Positions 13,257 to 26,843 are shown, numbered from the stretch's first letter. The stretch is DNA of 64,000 nucleotides from Cyathus striatus (GCA_025738555.1 JAOVFP010000003.1:4588001-4652000); one strand, 5' to 3'. Translations and numbers: made by a program. The notes: generated from the letters alone by a model not told the origin.

Positions 13257-13829
13257 CTCATGAACGCATGAGCTTTGATGTTCTCTTTCCTTTACTATCA
13301 TGTACAAAATTGCAATACAGATTTTAAAGTTCTATATTTGAACCTTTCGTTCGCTTCATCAACTTGCTCGCAGGGTGTCTTAGCCTTCGAGCATGCCCAG
13401 CGAAACTCATAAGCTGGAACAGCCCACTGAGATATGTTGTAAAAGTAAATCTTTCAAGCATTGTGGTTGAAGTGTACCATTCGCTCGCCTTAACATGAAC
13501 ACTCTGAATGCAAAATGGGTGAAATATCCATTCATTCTATTAAGAACCTCCAAATCCACCAGCAAATACAATGTCGTGTGGATGATATAAAAGTGGAAAC
13601 GGTTGTGTGGTGTGTGGTATGCTAGAGATATCTACAAATGATGATGTCGATGCGAATTATGAAAATAACGAAGCGAAAGCGAATAAAAAGGAGAAGGTAA
13701 AGAAAGAAAGAAAGAAACGGTAGGTGAGTTGAGTGGGGTGGGGTGGGTAAGGGTAGAGAGGAAAGAAAGTGTTCGATCAAATAAATCACTCCTCTCCAGC
13801 ATCGTAGCGAATAAAAAACCAGGGTACTA
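13257..13829. other. Convergent 3' intergenic region
   Basis: This 570-bp spacer lies between the alpha-glucosidase stop and the stop of the first MFS gene, so it holds two 3' UTRs facing each other. It is A/G-rich with short purine runs around 13680-13770. No gene or mobile element is visible. Confidence 0.5.
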
Positions 13830-15674
13830 CTAAACACTCATCTTCTTCTCTCCAACATCCTCATCGTTAATCCTCTGATTCGGACTGGCGCGCTTACTCC
13901 GTGCCCTAATAGCACCCCCATACTTGTAGAAAATAAACGGCATGGGGCCAATAGCACACCCCACAAGCGCAAGCAACAACCCCGCATACTGGAATCCCAT
14001 ATTATGAAACATGGGCGTCACAAACAACGGGACCATCGCGCCAATTTCGGAACGCAAGAACGTTTTGGCAGCCATGGCTGTTGCAGCGAAATTGGAGTAG
14101 GAGTCGATGATGTACGAGTTGGCGGAGATGTAGAGGGAGATCATGCCGAAGCCGAAGAGGGCGCCTGCGATGCAGGGGGCTATCCAGTGTACCCATGGGT
14201 ATGCGCCTGTGAATGCGAATATGAAGAGGGAGACGGGGAATACGCTAAAAGAAAGGTGTGAGATGGGATGGAAGGAGGGAGGAGGGAGGGAAGACGTACA
14301 TGGATCCGACCATCATGGGGTATAACCTTGCTTCGGGGAAGGTGCCGTTGCGTGTTGCACGCGCGTAGACTTTTTCTTGGTACGGTACGCCAATCATTGC
14401 TATGAAGATTCCCAACTAAATGAGTTGTTAGTATAGAAAGGAAAGGAGGGAGAAGGGGTAGCGTACCATAATGCTAACGAAAGTGATACCGGTTATACCC
14501 ATCCCGAAACCGCGGATTTCTTCGAATGCGATGGGGAAGGCGAAGAACATGAGGTAGAGGAGGGAGTAGACGAATGACAGATCTATAAAATCATGTGTAA
14601 GCGCCGTGAAAAACAGATGAGAGGGCAGGGAACTTACAGAACGACATAAACAAGACAATAGGCTCGCAGAGCAACATGACAAAAGGCCGAATCAAAGCAA
14701 CCTTCAACGTCTCGCTAAACGTCTTCCTCTCCAACTCTTCGAGAGTCCTATACTTTTCATCGCCAGTCTCTTTTCTCAGCCTCTCAGCCTTGCGCTTTAA
14801 TAGAACTGGCGCAAGCGTTTCGGGGATGAAAAGCGTAACGAAACAACAGGCTCCAAGGAAAATGAACAAGACCCAATACATCCACCTCCATCCCGCGCGC
14901 TCGCCGATCCATCCTCCAAGCATAGGACCAAGACATGGGCCAACGAAAAGCGTAGCGCTAAACACGGCCATTGGCGCACCGCGTTCTTCAACGGACCAGA
15001 CATCAGCAATGCTCCCACCGACATTACACACCGGTGCACTTGCTGCGATTCCGGCAATTTGCCGTGCTACGACGAGGGTGGCTGTGTTCTTTGCTAGTGC
15101 CGAGGGGAGCGTGAAGATGAAAAAGAAGAACATGGAGACGATGTACATTGGTCTTCTGCCGAATACTTCTGAGAGGGGAGCGAAGAATAGGGGACCTATT
15201 CCGAAGCCCATTACGAAGCAGGTTACTGTGAGATTTATTATGATTTGTTTCGCGCCGAATTCTATTGCTGGACCGCGCATGCTGGGGGGATGTTAGTGTG
15301 GGATTTGGAAGGGAGGGAATGGGGGACGTACTCTCCGGTAATTAGTGAACTGCCTAGTGCTGCTGCTAGACAGAGGAACGCTGTTCCTATTGTTATGTAC
15401 CTGCACGATTATCATAAGGACCAAAGAAAACACGAATAGAAATAAAAACGCACCACTTTTGAAATTTACTCCATTCTCTAGGATCCTCTCCTTTTCCCTT
15501 ATCAAAGGTAACAACATGGTACCCCGTGCGGGTATACGTCTGCTCAAGCTCATGAAGCGTGGTATGTCGTGATAAAGGCCCACCCTCCTGCTCGAGGGTA
15601 CGGAACTGTTCCTCCTGCTCGGGGGTGAGAATAGGCGGGTACGCGAGAATAGCCTCGACTGGCTCGGACGGCAT
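13830..15674 (-). CDS. MFS transporter, DHA1 drug/polyamine antiporter type (copy 1)
   Basis: Twelve-helix plasma-membrane exporter of the major facilitator superfamily, probably proton-driven efflux of small toxic molecules or polyamines; the substrate cannot be read from sequence. It starts MPSEPVEAILAYPP and has a 70-residue cytosolic N-tail ending in GEDPREW, a landmark just before helix 1 in this subfamily. Helix 2-3 carries GPLFFAPLSEVFGRRP, followed by ARQIAGIAASAPVCNVGG, the antiporter motif C region (GPCLGPMLGGWIGERAGWRW) and IPETLAPVLL before the central loop. The C-terminal half includes DLSFVYSLLYLMFFAFPIAFEE and SANSYIIDSYSNFAATAMAAKTFLRSE. It ends GEKKMSV. Most of the N-terminal half is one uninterrupted exon (about 14635-15280), whereas its paralogues carry introns there. 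No disabling mutation is seen. Confidence 0.9.
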
Positions 15675-17026
15675 TGAGAATTAGTTTGGGGTGATTAATC
15701 AATAAAATATGAGATTGATTAACGAGAGGTGGGGGGGAGGGAAAGAAAGAAAGAGAACGGAAAGAAAAAGGGGGAAGAGGAAGGTAAAGCGTATTTTGTG
15801 GGTGGTGGAGAGGCCATCTTTATATTCTGGATGGGTGTCCGATGCTACGACGCGGACGGGCTGAGGATGAGGATGAAGGTGAGCGTAACACTTTTCATCC
15901 GTGACCCGGCTTTCCGCTGCTCTCATCGGGTCACTCCTCATTGGCTCGCTTTGTTTGGTTGGTATTTAGCTGCGCCTTTGATTGCGCGGGCCGAGATGCC
16001 GCTGGCTCAAGCTTGCTTTGCTCGACACTGATGTAGTACCCAGCTCGTTCCCTCCCCAGCTACAGCTCAACTCACTAACATCCCTCAGGACACCCTCAGC
16101 ATTGCGTACGACGCGAGCGGATAGAGGAAGTAAGCATTGAACAACCCGACTTGGCCCTTTGTTAGATCCTTTGATGGGTGCACTGGATGGGTGCTTCCGC
16201 CGTCCGTCCCCGCTGCACTTATCTGTGGTGCAAAATAACGTTCATTACGAGGAAGAATTGAGAGGCGAATTCTTTTCCTGACTCATATTTGGGGGCCGAA
16301 CCGTACAGATCTGGGTCGTCAATATTTCAATGTCGAGTCGCTCGCCCTCTATAGCTAGGAACTACCTGTCCACAAACACCCTAGGCTCGCCCCCCTCTTA
16401 AGTTCTCGTCTCCATGCTTACTTCAGCAACCCGTGGCATACACCTTGGCGACTCTCATCTTTTCGGATATGGTATCTCACATCCCATATTGGTCAATGAA
16501 CACTTCGGGACGTCATACTGTGCAGTGCGTCGTCACCGTCAACGGGATCTATGACAAACGGTTATTGCTATCGATATTTGTGACAATGACGCTTATACTA
16601 TGCAACGAGGCTGACGCTTTTTGAACGTTCTTCGATGAACTAGTTTGCACTAGATTACCGACGCGCTTCTACAGTCCTGCTTCATTGTACATACGCAAAT
16701 AAGGATTCGAGTAAACGAGGACGACATATATGGCCAAAAAGCGGAGGATACACAGCGATATTTAAAATTTTATATAGAATCTATACAATTCTATCTATGT
16801 AAAGACATCTAAGGCTACAAAGGCGCAGCTCTATCTATCTATTTATATACACATTGTTCTGGAATTATAAAACCGAGAAAACAAGAAAAAGCATGCATGC
16901 AGAGAGGAAGGGAATATGAAAAAGTAACTAAGAGTGATTAAGATATATAATATGTACCATGAAATAGTAAAGGAGCGTAAACGCTCACACCAAAACCGAG
17001 AAAAGAAAAAGAATCAAAAAACACAT
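15675..17026. other. Intergenic region between MFS copies 1 and 2
   Basis: About 1.35 kb: promoter of MFS copy 1 on the right of its start, then the 3' end of copy 2. A purine-rich block (GGGGGGAGGGAAAGAAAGAA) lies 50-80 bp upstream of the copy 1 start. A/T-rich, partly CTAT-repeat DNA occupies 16740-16940. No gene is supported. Confidence 0.5.
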
Positions 17027-19281
17027 CTACTCTGCCAAAACCTTCTTCTCACAAACCATATCCTCATCCCTAATCCTCTGATTTGGACTGGCGCGCTTAC
17101 TCCGTGCCCTAATCGCACCCCCATACTTGTAGAAAATAAACGGCATAGGCGCAATAGCGCACCCCACCAGCGCAAGCAACAACCCCGCATACTGGAATCC
17201 CATATTATGAAACATGGGCGTAACAAACAGCGGAACCATGGCACCAATTTCCGAACGTAAGAAGGTTTTGGCTGCCATAGCGGTAGCAGCGAAATCGGAG
17301 TATGAGTCGATGATATAAGAGTTGGCTGAGATGTAGAGGAGAATCATTCCAAAGCCGAAGATTGTGCCTGATATGCAGGGGGCGATCCAGTGTACCGAGG
17401 GGTAGGCACCTGTAAATGCGAAGATGAAGAGGGCGGCGGGGAAGATGCTGTAGAGTAGTGTTAGTGTCTGTTTTTAGTATATAGCGGGGAGATGGACGTA
17501 CAAGGCGCCAAGCATCATAGGGTAAAGACGAGCTTCGGGGAAGGTGCCATTCTTGGTTACCCGTGCGTACAGTTTCTCTTGGTAGGGAACGACGCCCATT
17601 GCTGCGAAGATGCCCAACTGCAAGTGGTCGGTATGTAACCATTAAGACGGATAGCAGAGACGCACCATGATACTAATGAACGTGAGTCCGGTCATTCCAC
17701 CGCTAAAGCCTCGGATCTCCTCAAAAGCAATAGGGAAAGCGAAGAACATCAAGTAAAGGAGGGAATACACGAATGAAAGATCTAAAAATCCCATAAACAC
17801 CCCGTCAACTTGAAAAGGAAACAAGAAAACTCACAGAACGACATGAAAAGCACAATAGGCTCTAAAAGCAACATCACAAAAGGCCTAACAAGCGCTATCT
17901 TCAACGTCTCGCCAAAAGGCTTGCGCTCAAGTTCCTGGAGAGTGCAGTGCTTATCGTCTCCAGTCTCCTTGCGGAGCCTTTCAGCTTTCTTCCTTAGAAG
18001 AACGGGAGCGAGCGTTTCGGGGATGAAGAATGTCAACCCGAAGCACGCGCCTGTGAAGATGAAGAGGACCCAGTCTACGAGATAATTGTTGTTAGGATGG
18101 ATTTAAGGGAACGAGTGGGATGGGGAGGGACGTACACATCCATCTCCATCCTGCGCGTTCGCCGATCCATCCGCCGATCATAGGTCCCAAGCAAGGGCCA
18201 ACGAAGAGGGTAGCGCTAAATACGGCCATAGGCGCACCGCGCTGCTCAATACACCATACATCAGCGATGCTACAACCATCATCAGTACATATAAACCAAA
18301 GTAGGGAGGCTAGCGTACCTTCCACCGACGTTGCAGACGGGAGCAGAAGCGGCAATGCCGGCAATTTGACGCGCCACGACGAGGGTGGCTGCGTTCTTTG
18401 CTAGAGCGCTTGGGAGGGTAAAGATGAAGAAGAAAAAGATGGAGACCATGTATATGGGCCTGCGCCCGAATACTTCAGAGAGAGGGGCAAAGAAGAGGGG
18501 TCTGGGGGTCGGGGAGTAGGTTAGTTTGGGTCATTTGGAAGAGAGATACGAGAGGAATGGATTCGACACGGAGAACGCGCTATGGTGAACCGTAACGGAC
18601 AGTTCACTCAATGACGCAATGGTTCGTTGCTGGAAGAAAACCATAACAGTTTAAATCTCGCGACGCCTCATCACTGTGGAGCGAACCACAATGGTCAAGC
18701 GGGAAAGATAATAGGCATCCGTGTCCGAACGGAACCACTCCAATGAAAAACTTTACTCACCCAATACCAAATCCTATGACGAAACATGTTACCGTGAGGT
18801 TCGTGACGACCTGCTTTGTGCCGAGTTCAGCAGTTGGCCCTCGCATGCTAAAAATAGGGTTAATACGAGTAATATATAAGGAGGGACTAAAAAGACGCAC
18901 TCTCCAGTGATGAGGGAACTCCCCAACGCAACTGCGAGACAGAGGAAAGCAGTCGATATCGTAATAAACCTGCATAGTAGGTGAACAGTAAGTACTGAGA
19001 CTTAAGAGCGGTCTGCAGGGAACGAACCATTTCTTTGAGTTAGTCCACTCCCTAGGATCCTCTTGAGCACCCTTCTCAAACGAAACGATATGGTATCCTT
19101 CTTTTTCATGCTGCGCAGCTAACTTGTTCAAATCAACCTTCTCCCCTCCAGACACGACAGTACCCTTTGAGCTCTGTCTGGTAAGGGGGCCCTCCTGGTC
19201 AAGGATGCGGTATTCCTCCTCCTGAGCGGCGGAGAGAATGGGCGGCGACGCGAGCTCTGCTTCAAAGGGCTCGGAGGGCAT
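17027..19281 (-). CDS. MFS transporter, DHA1 type (copy 2)
   Basis: Close paralogue of the flanking copies, same strand. It starts MPSEPFEAELASPP and keeps the QEDPREW landmark, ATGPRR-region helices, GPCLGPMIGGWIGERAGWRW and the C-terminal ANSYIIDSYSDFAATAMAAKTFLRSE. It ends VCEKKVLAE. It differs in gene structure: introns interrupt the helix 2 region (about 18507-18760, an unusually long 250 nt), the CNVGG-SIADVW site (about 18270-18320) and the WRW-W site (about 18072-18137); the last two positions are uninterrupted in copy 1. The product should be a plasma-membrane efflux pump related to copy 1, with an unknown and possibly diverged substrate. The open frames look intact, though the long intron was assigned by eye. 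Confidence 0.87.
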
Positions 19282-20141
19282 GGCTGCTCGACACTAGTCA
19301 ACTTTACAGAGTAGTAGTACGACGAAAACGGGGGCGATGGACTGCGGCATTTAGTAGAAAGGATTGGTTGAGGATTTATACGAAGCCGATGGGTTTGGTA
19401 CGACGAGAGCGGCCCCGTTGCGTGACTTGCGACAAATTTGTCAAAAATGTTTTGTATGTCGAAAGGCCTAAAAAGGTGCAGATCGAGTGGGTTGTCGTGG
19501 ATCCGACGGCGCCGTGATGTCGCACCAATATTCACGTGTATATGTGATCTGAAAAGTGTTCTGGTCTTTTATTATTAGTTTTAGAAGCGGGCTTAAGACT
19601 CGATATTTACGTGTAGGCGATGCTCATTATCCATTATCTGATGTTTGAAAGGCGCTGAACTGGCCAGCACGAGTCTGAGCAAGTCCAGAACAGTTTGTGT
19701 TGTTCGATTTTGAAAAATGTGGCGCGAGGGTGTTTGTTTGGCAACGCCTTGGGTTCAAAACTCGACAGTCTTGGCGTACGCTCTGTTCGGATCGAATCTT
19801 GCACGGATCTCGTTGACTCCTCGACAGATTCGACTTGGATTCAACCCCATATGGGGCCATTTCAAATTAAAACAAAGCACAGAAAGAATGCATTCAAGTG
19901 CTACTGTACAGCGTCTCTAGTCAATATATAGCTATTTTTTGTGATTTTTAATACTATATGATATTATACATAGCAGGGAAAGAGGGATGTAAATATTGTA
20001 CATAAGGAGTGGAAGGAAAGATTAACAGTTACACACAAAGAATGACGATGAGTTGAAATTAGAAACAAGTTTGAAATTAGTTGTAGTTTTCGGTTGATTG
20101 TGATTTGAACCTATTCCAAGGCTCACAAGGATCTATACGCT
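19282..20141. other. Intergenic region between MFS copies 2 and 3
   Basis: About 860 bp containing the upstream region of MFS copy 2 and the 3' region of copy 3. A/T-rich sequence near 19920-20100 probably includes the 3' UTR and polyadenylation signals of copy 3. I see no gene or repeat. Confidence 0.5.
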
Positions 20142-22238
20142 CTAATGCTGAGTCTGCCCCTGTCCCAACGGGCCAACAGTCGAAGAAGACAAAACAGCAA
20201 TCTTCTCCCTCTCCAGCCTCTCGCTCTCCATCCCTCTCTGATTCTTCGAAGCCCTCTTACTCCCCGCGCGAATTCGTCCACCATACTTATAAAATATAAA
20301 TGGCATCGGACCAATGGCGCACCCCACAAGGGCAAGTAAAAGCCCAGCGTATTGGAAGCCCATGTTCTTGAACATGGGATCAACGAAGAGCGGGACCATG
20401 GCTCCTACTTCAGAACGGAGGAAGGTTTTTGCTGCCATTGCGGTTGCTGCGTAGTCGGAGTAAGAGTCGATGATGTACGAGTTGGCGGAGATGTAGAGAA
20501 GGATCATGCCAAACCCAAATAGGGCGCCTGAGATACATGGGACTGTAATGATTGATTAGACATTTTATGGAACGTTAGTAGAAAGGGGATTTACCGATCC
20601 AGTGTATCCATGCCCGTCCGCCGGTGAATGCGAAAATGAAGAGCGCCACCGGATAGACACTACAAAAAAAATTAATGCTAAATAATTTTAAGTTCGTAAA
20701 ATATAACATACAAAGCACCGAGCATCATGGGATACAATCTTGCCTCGGGGAAAGTTCCTCCCGCGGTAACACGCTTGTAGATACGTTCTTGGTATGGAAC
20801 GATTAAGAGTGCGGCGAAAATACCCAACTAAAAATACGAAAATAAATACAAGAAATATGTAAATGAGAAAGCCACCAACCATAATGCTAGTGAAAGTAAG
20901 TCCGGTCATTCCGAGTCCGAATCCACGAACTTCTGCGAATGCGATTGGAAAAGCGAAGAACATTAAATATAGCAAGCTATAAATAAAAGAGAGGTCTGTT
21001 GAAGTCATATCATGCATCAACACCTCGAACAAATTAAAATAGTAAAACCACACGCACAGAAAGTCATGCAGAAAATAATCGGCTCAGTAAACAACATAAT
21101 GAAAGGACGAGTCAAAGCGACTTTCAGTGTTTCAGTCAATGGAGGGCGTTCGAGCTCCTCGATAGTGCGATACGTGTCATCTCCAGTTTCCTTGCGCAAC
21201 TTGGCGGCTTTCTTCTTGAGAATGACAGGAGCGAGTGTCTCGGGTGTGAGAACGGTCAGTGCGAAGCAGCAGCCAATGAATATGAATAGGACCCAGTCTA
21301 CCAAAAATCTCGTTAGTTATTTTCTTTTTGACATTAGAAAAAAAACATACAGATCCACCTCCAGCCAGCCCTCTCACCAATCCACCCGCCAACCATAGGG
21401 CCCAAACACGGACCGACGAATATCGTAGCTGAAAATACAGCCATAGGAGCTCCGCGATCTTCAATAGCCCAAATATCTGCAATGGTGCCTCCGACATTGC
21501 ACATAGGTGCGGAGGCGGCTATGCCGGCGATTTGGCGCGCAATGACGAGGGTGGCGGCGTTCTTTGCGAGTGCTCCGGGGAAGGTGAATAGGAAGTAGAG
21601 GAGGATGCTGACGATGTACATTGGGCGACGGCCTAGGACTTCGGATAGGGGTGCGAAGAAGAGTGGGCTAGTGAAAGGGTTAGTATTTTTTTTATTGGGA
21701 CTCAAGGGGATGTAAATACCCTATACCGAAGCCTATAACGAAGCAAGTAACGGTGAGGTTGGTAATTATTTGTTTAATTCCGAGGTCTCTGGTAGGACCG
21801 GTAATACTACGACATAACATTCGGTTAACGATGTTTTAATTAACGGATAGGAGTACTCACTCTCCAGTAATAATAGAACTTCCAAGTGTAACAGCAAGGC
21901 AAAGGAATGCAGTAGTGGCAGTAATAAACCTATATACCAAAATATCAACCCCATTCCATACCCAACATAAAAATAACCACGTACCATTTCTTTGATTTTC
22001 CCCACTCTCTAGGATCCTCCCCAGCACCCTTCTCGAATCTAACGATATGATACCCCGCACGCTCATGCTCGGCCTTCAATTTGCGCAGATCATTCCTACT
22101 TGGTTGGCCGATGATCGTCCCACGAGACGATTGCCGCGAAAGAGGACCTTCTTGATCGAGTGTGCGAAATGCTTCCTCTTGAGCTAGAGAGAGAACTTGG
22201 GGACGAGCGAATTCCGCTTCGATGGGTTCGGAGGGCAT
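20142..22238 (-). CDS. MFS transporter, DHA1 type (copy 3)
   Basis: Third member of the tandem array. It starts MPSEPIEAEFARPQVLSL, with GEDPREWGKSKKW before helix 1, SPLFFAPLSEVLGRRP after helix 2, CNVGGTIADIWAIEDRGAP, GPCLGPMVGGWIGERAGWRW, and SANSYIIDSYSDYAATAMAAKTFLRSE near the C-terminus. Its C-terminal tail is longer than in the other copies and ends GQGQTQH. Introns interrupt the helix 2 motif (about 21665-21723) and the WRW-W site (about 21300-21351), giving a pattern between copies 1 and 2. The shared N-terminus MPSEP(V/F/I)EAE and common order indicate tandem duplication. Role and location as for copy 1. No disabling change is evident. Confidence 0.88.
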
Positions 22239-24250
22239 TGTGATGGCGGTTGAAATTTAATTAAGGGGTAACGTGAGAAAGGGAAGGTAAAAAGGGGAAG
22301 AGGAGGGGGAAAGAAAGAGAAAAGAAAGGCGAAAGGGGAATGAAGATGATACAGTTGTTCAACATGTTTTTATAAGATGCTCTCGTAGTGCAAGGATAAA
22401 AATAAACTACTGAGCAAAGTCGTAGTCAATATTTGACCTTACAGGCTAACAGCGATGCGTCAACGGAGGTCCCTAGATAATTATAGCATCACCTTAGCAA
22501 GCTGATAGATACACGTACGTGTGGTGTAGCTGTATACTCGGAGTGGAAGCATCAAGATTTCCTGTCAAAATGAGCTTTGCGATCAACGTTTCAGCGCAAG
22601 CGGCGGGAAGAAGCGCAAAGATAGATGCCGGTTTATTTGGCATTGTTTAGCAAAGGCTTTTGCAATGTTCTGGTCGGCTTTTCAAAGTATTGCCGCTGCT
22701 CTTGCTTTCTTTAACTTACCTCTGGGCAGTTGAACTGAACATATCATATAGACGAGAACATGAACCGCAACTTTTTATCTCTCTTTATTCTTTCTCATAT
22801 CGAAACGCTGCAGACTTACTTGGCGCAATGCTTACCATGATCAGTCGATGCTGATATCCCGACACCGTGCTTCACAGCCCGATCAACGTGAACTCCATTT
22901 GGTTCACACATTTAATAGAGAATATTGCCGGTTTAGTGGTATTCGAGGGATGACTTGGCTATCTACGCGGTTGGCATATTGCACAGTAGGCAAAGCCGGA
23001 ATCTCAGCTGCATGAATTCACGAATAATAATTTGTTTTCCATGTGCAATTCGTCATTCGTCAGCTGTCCAATGGCTCTCAGTCAAGAGTAGAAAGTCAAT
23101 CTACCAAGTGGATCTCGATGAAATCTACGGCTATGCATGGTGTCTCTTCATTCCAGGCCTTTCTCAGCGACATCAAAGAGCATCAAACGGCGTTGTCTAT
23201 CTGTGAGCGCCTCCCCGCACCACTCGCATTGATCGAAGCATCTACCTGTCTATTTTAGTTTTTATCTCCGAAACACATCGCAGTGGTTAGTCAAATCCTT
23301 TGACATACAATCCGCGAGCGAACGCACACTCACTTCTGACATCGCACTGAACGCTTCAGAACGGTCATTCTCATATTTGATTGGTTTAAAGGTCTTGGTA
23401 TCTTAGCGACGGGTGTCTCTGTTGGGAACTCTGTCCTCCTTTGTTGGGCCGTACCAAATCGTATCGATTCCACGTTTGCTAGGGAAGAGAAAGATAATCT
23501 AAGAAAATACATAGCGGATGTATATCTGGAAATAACAAGTCATAATGATCGATGGTCGGAGTTAGCACACCACGCTGGGCGTCTCTAGGCGTTCGTCTGC
23601 GTCGGAGGAAGTCGCACTCGCGGACGCGGACCACCGCTCACTTTCATTTGTTCCACTCTCTACTTCGACAAATCACTTTCCCTGCTCAGAGCATGCATTC
23701 TTGGTCATCTATATGGAGTCAAGAAACCTCAGTAGACCTGCAAGACACGATGTGCTGACTCAACTTATACATCCCGGTTTCCTTCAACAGGCAATTTGCG
23801 GCCCTAGGGCCTACAGCCCGCCCCATGACTGCCCATGCTTAGTTACGTTCAGGAGGGTTCAGGTTCCCGATCCTCTCAGACTTCCAACGGCGGGGAATTA
23901 CGTTTGCACTCCTCTAATGGCAGCTCCGAACCAGCTCTGACGATGAGTATTACTTCATGACCGACAGGTGACATTCTGTTTCAGGAAGAGCATATTCAGT
24001 TCTTTTCCCATGAGACACGATAGAGGTCGCACCAGTGCTTCCTGCCGACTCGACAACGCCATCCCCTTTGCAATATTGTCGGGACTCGGAATCCCCGTTT
24101 ACCACCCTTTCTTATTTAGTCCCACAATCACTCACCAACGTAAAGGATTCTTGATGGGTCCTTGGACTTCCTGGAAAAGTGCTATCTCCATGCTGGTAAT
24201 TAATCCTGTCTGGCACGCGTCCTAATTTCTCGGGTCGTGGCCTGAGTGAA
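22239..24250. other. Intergenic region left of the segmental duplication
   Basis: Two kilobases without a supported gene. The first 150 bp, upstream of MFS copy 3, are a purine-rich promoter-proximal tract. Open frames between 22.6 and 24.2 kb are short and match nothing I know. The duplicated block begins abruptly near 24251. Confidence 0.45.
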
Positions 24251-24639
24251 GGCAGTACGGCATTCTATGGCTTCCTTTCTCAAAGTAGGCACTGGCGAAG
24301 CACACCTCGCGTTTCCTTCCCAGCGAGTGGTATTAATAAGTTGCCAGCCTTATTCATCTGGAAGCTCTGTCTATCGTCATATGTTGCATCTACCATCTCA
24401 TTTCCTACGGCTAGATGTGGCATAATCCATTTCCAGCGAATGATATTAATGTTATCCAGCCTAATCTTCTGGGAAGCTTTCTCTATTATTCCTGTACCAG
24501 CCGTTTCCTACGGCTGTCGAATAACCCTCTTCGATTACAACGCAGCTGCAAATTCGTTTGGTCTTGTCCTGTCTTATCTCTCGTACATAGGGTGGGGTGT
24601 TCATATGACATTCCCTGATGCCGTACTTCCAAGCTTCAT

Positions 24640-25766
24640 TTATACCGTTCCCTGAATCAAATCAATCAATCCTTGCAACCCACCAATTATCCAATCTGCC
24701 TCATCCCCTCCCACCACTCGGCCTTTTCGCATACCCGACATCTCTTCCACAGTCATGTCTTCCGCTGCGAGCCTCTCCTTCTCCTCTAGGGTCTCTACAT
24801 CCCATTCTTCATTTGGACGAGGAACATAAACTGTCTTCATCCCAAGTCTCCTGGCGGCACGAAGGTCGAAAACATGTGCTGCTACCATGGCGCATTTACT
24901 AGGTGGAACTCCAAGATATAAGGCTGTGTTTAAATATGTTTTTGGGTCGCTATCGAATATTTCAACGGGAACGTCTAAAGGACTCGTTAGGAAGGTGACT
25001 TACGGCTTGTATGCTCCGAAGAGGTCAGCGGAAAAGAGTACGTCCCATGGAATGTCTGCGTGTTTGGCCTGCGGCACGAGGAGGGCTTTGTTTAGCGCAC
25101 TAACAGTGACTGAAGAAATTAAATACCATATCCACCAGCAACCTCATGTTTCCATTCGACAATCCCACCAATATTTTGCTCTTTTTCAACTCGTACAGCG
25201 CAGGCGAGGAATCTGGCCAACCTTGGCGAACAATTAATCCAAAGCAGGTCTGAATAGTACATGGAACCTACCGATTAATCGATGCCAGACTGTGTTCAAT
25301 TTCGTTCTGGTTTCTGCGTCCCAGAGCGGCCCAAGGTGACTCCAGCTAGGGGATTCTAGCAGCTCGTCCATAACCTGGTCAACGTTAGTGGATGTCATCA
25401 ACTGCTATGGACTGTATATTCATACCTGCCGGTGTACTTCGTCAACATCCAGCGATCCCTCCTGTCCAGAAACAACTCGTCGGCTACATCCCATCTGTCA
25501 GTGCTGCGAACTCGCGACTTGGGACTCGATATCTGAGACCTACGTGTACTCAACGTATCCCGTTCTCCATTCCTGAGAAAACTTGGCCCAGTCTGTCTGT
25601 TCTATCCGCAGATTCAATCGAGAAAGATCCTAGAGAATAAGAACCGGACAGAGAACGAACCAGCGCCAGTCTTTCTCCCTAAATCCACTAGCTCATTCAC
25701 GACGGGTGTACGCCAATCAAACACCGTCCCCATTACGTCGAAGATCAACACTTCTACATCGTCCAT
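24640..25766 (-). CDS. HAD-superfamily haloacid dehalogenase-like hydrolase (copy 1)
   Basis: Soluble HAD hydrolase of the 2-haloacid dehalogenase type (class II), using an Asp nucleophile to attack a carbon-halogen or phosphoester bond; the real substrate is unknown. The start MDDVEVLIFDVMGTVFDW holds motif I, with the nucleophile in DVMGT. Further exons give TDWAKFSQEWRTGY, EGSLDVDEVHRQVMDELLES, WHRLIG, the HADIPWDVLFSADLFGAYK segment, PPSKCAMVAAHVFDLRAA (motif IV region) and KTVYVPRPNEEW. The reading ends LIDLIQGTV. Several introns of 50-90 nt interrupt it. It spans 1127 bp, exactly as copy 2 does. No disabling change was found by eye, although I did not verify every join. Confidence 0.82.
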
Positions 25767-26843
25767 GTTTCTATTCTCTGTTGATTCTCTGTGAGAGCAG
25801 TGATTGATATCAGAGGGGCAGTGGCCAACGTCTTATATTGACTCGACTGAACTATTTTCGAGCCCATTACTAAGTAAGGCTTTTGCAGATCACGAGGAAT
25901 GCCAGAAGACCGTGGTGAGACCGAGCACATCAATGACGTCTACAACTGCGACTCAGACACAAAACCCAACCGGGATTCGGAGCCGTGGCTGGAGTTACTA
26001 CAGCAGTGAATGAGAATATATAGCTGGAGGCCAAACACGACGCCACGGCTCACGCGTCAAGTTTCACGTAGCCAACGACGACCCTCCTTGGAACCTCCTC
26101 GACGATCTGCCCTGGCGGCATTGCCTTTGAGTTTAAACATAACCAAATACGTTGAACCGGGCCAACGGCATTGAATTTGTGGCAACGCTCGGGGAAGGCT
26201 TTTTGCAAGCTTAGAGAGTGGAGTCGGACAAGTCGACGGTGATACACCATGACACAGTGATGATCTAAAACGTGTTCCATCGTTTGAGGAAGCAAGTTGG
26301 GAAGTGCATACTATGTTTCTCCGCCAGGTTTTACTTTATTTCCGTTTAGGCCTCTCCCTTCTTCGTTTCATGTAATACAAGTTAAGCTGTCGTTTAATTA
26401 ATAGAATATAAGTTACTTCACAAACCTCTATATCTACCAATTAAAATAGGTAGTATCTTTGGTACTAGTCATAGAGCAAGTTTTTTAACCAAGTCCCAAA
26501 TGAGAATATCACATCGCGGCAAGTGGAATTGCTGCAAAAAGTCATGGTTGAGACAACACCAGCTGGAATAAATTATGTCAGTCTTCTGTTATATTGTAGG
26601 CCTCGTTGTATAAACTCACTGGCCCTCCAGAATCATGGTGGTTTTTAGAAGAGATACCAATTCTCCCAAATGTACTCTTAACCTTATCAATTGATTGCAC
26701 TTTTATAAAGCTATGAACTACGGTTGTATGTACAAAATGAGAGCCTCAAGCTCATCCAGGCAGAATGCGATGTGTTCTCTCTTTCTTGACCTTGTGGTTC
26801 GAGAAGGCTTCGGAGAAGCCATAAGCAGTCGCATACGAGCTCG

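Noticed and set aside
14676..15296. 206-codon plus-strand open frame
   Set aside because: Antisense to the main exon of MFS copy 1, which has clear transporter motifs.
9020..22238. A biosynthetic or sugar-utilisation cluster formed by the alpha-glucosidase and three MFS genes
   Set aside because: The transporters look like drug or polyamine exporters, not sugar importers, and no regulator or tailoring enzyme lies among them.
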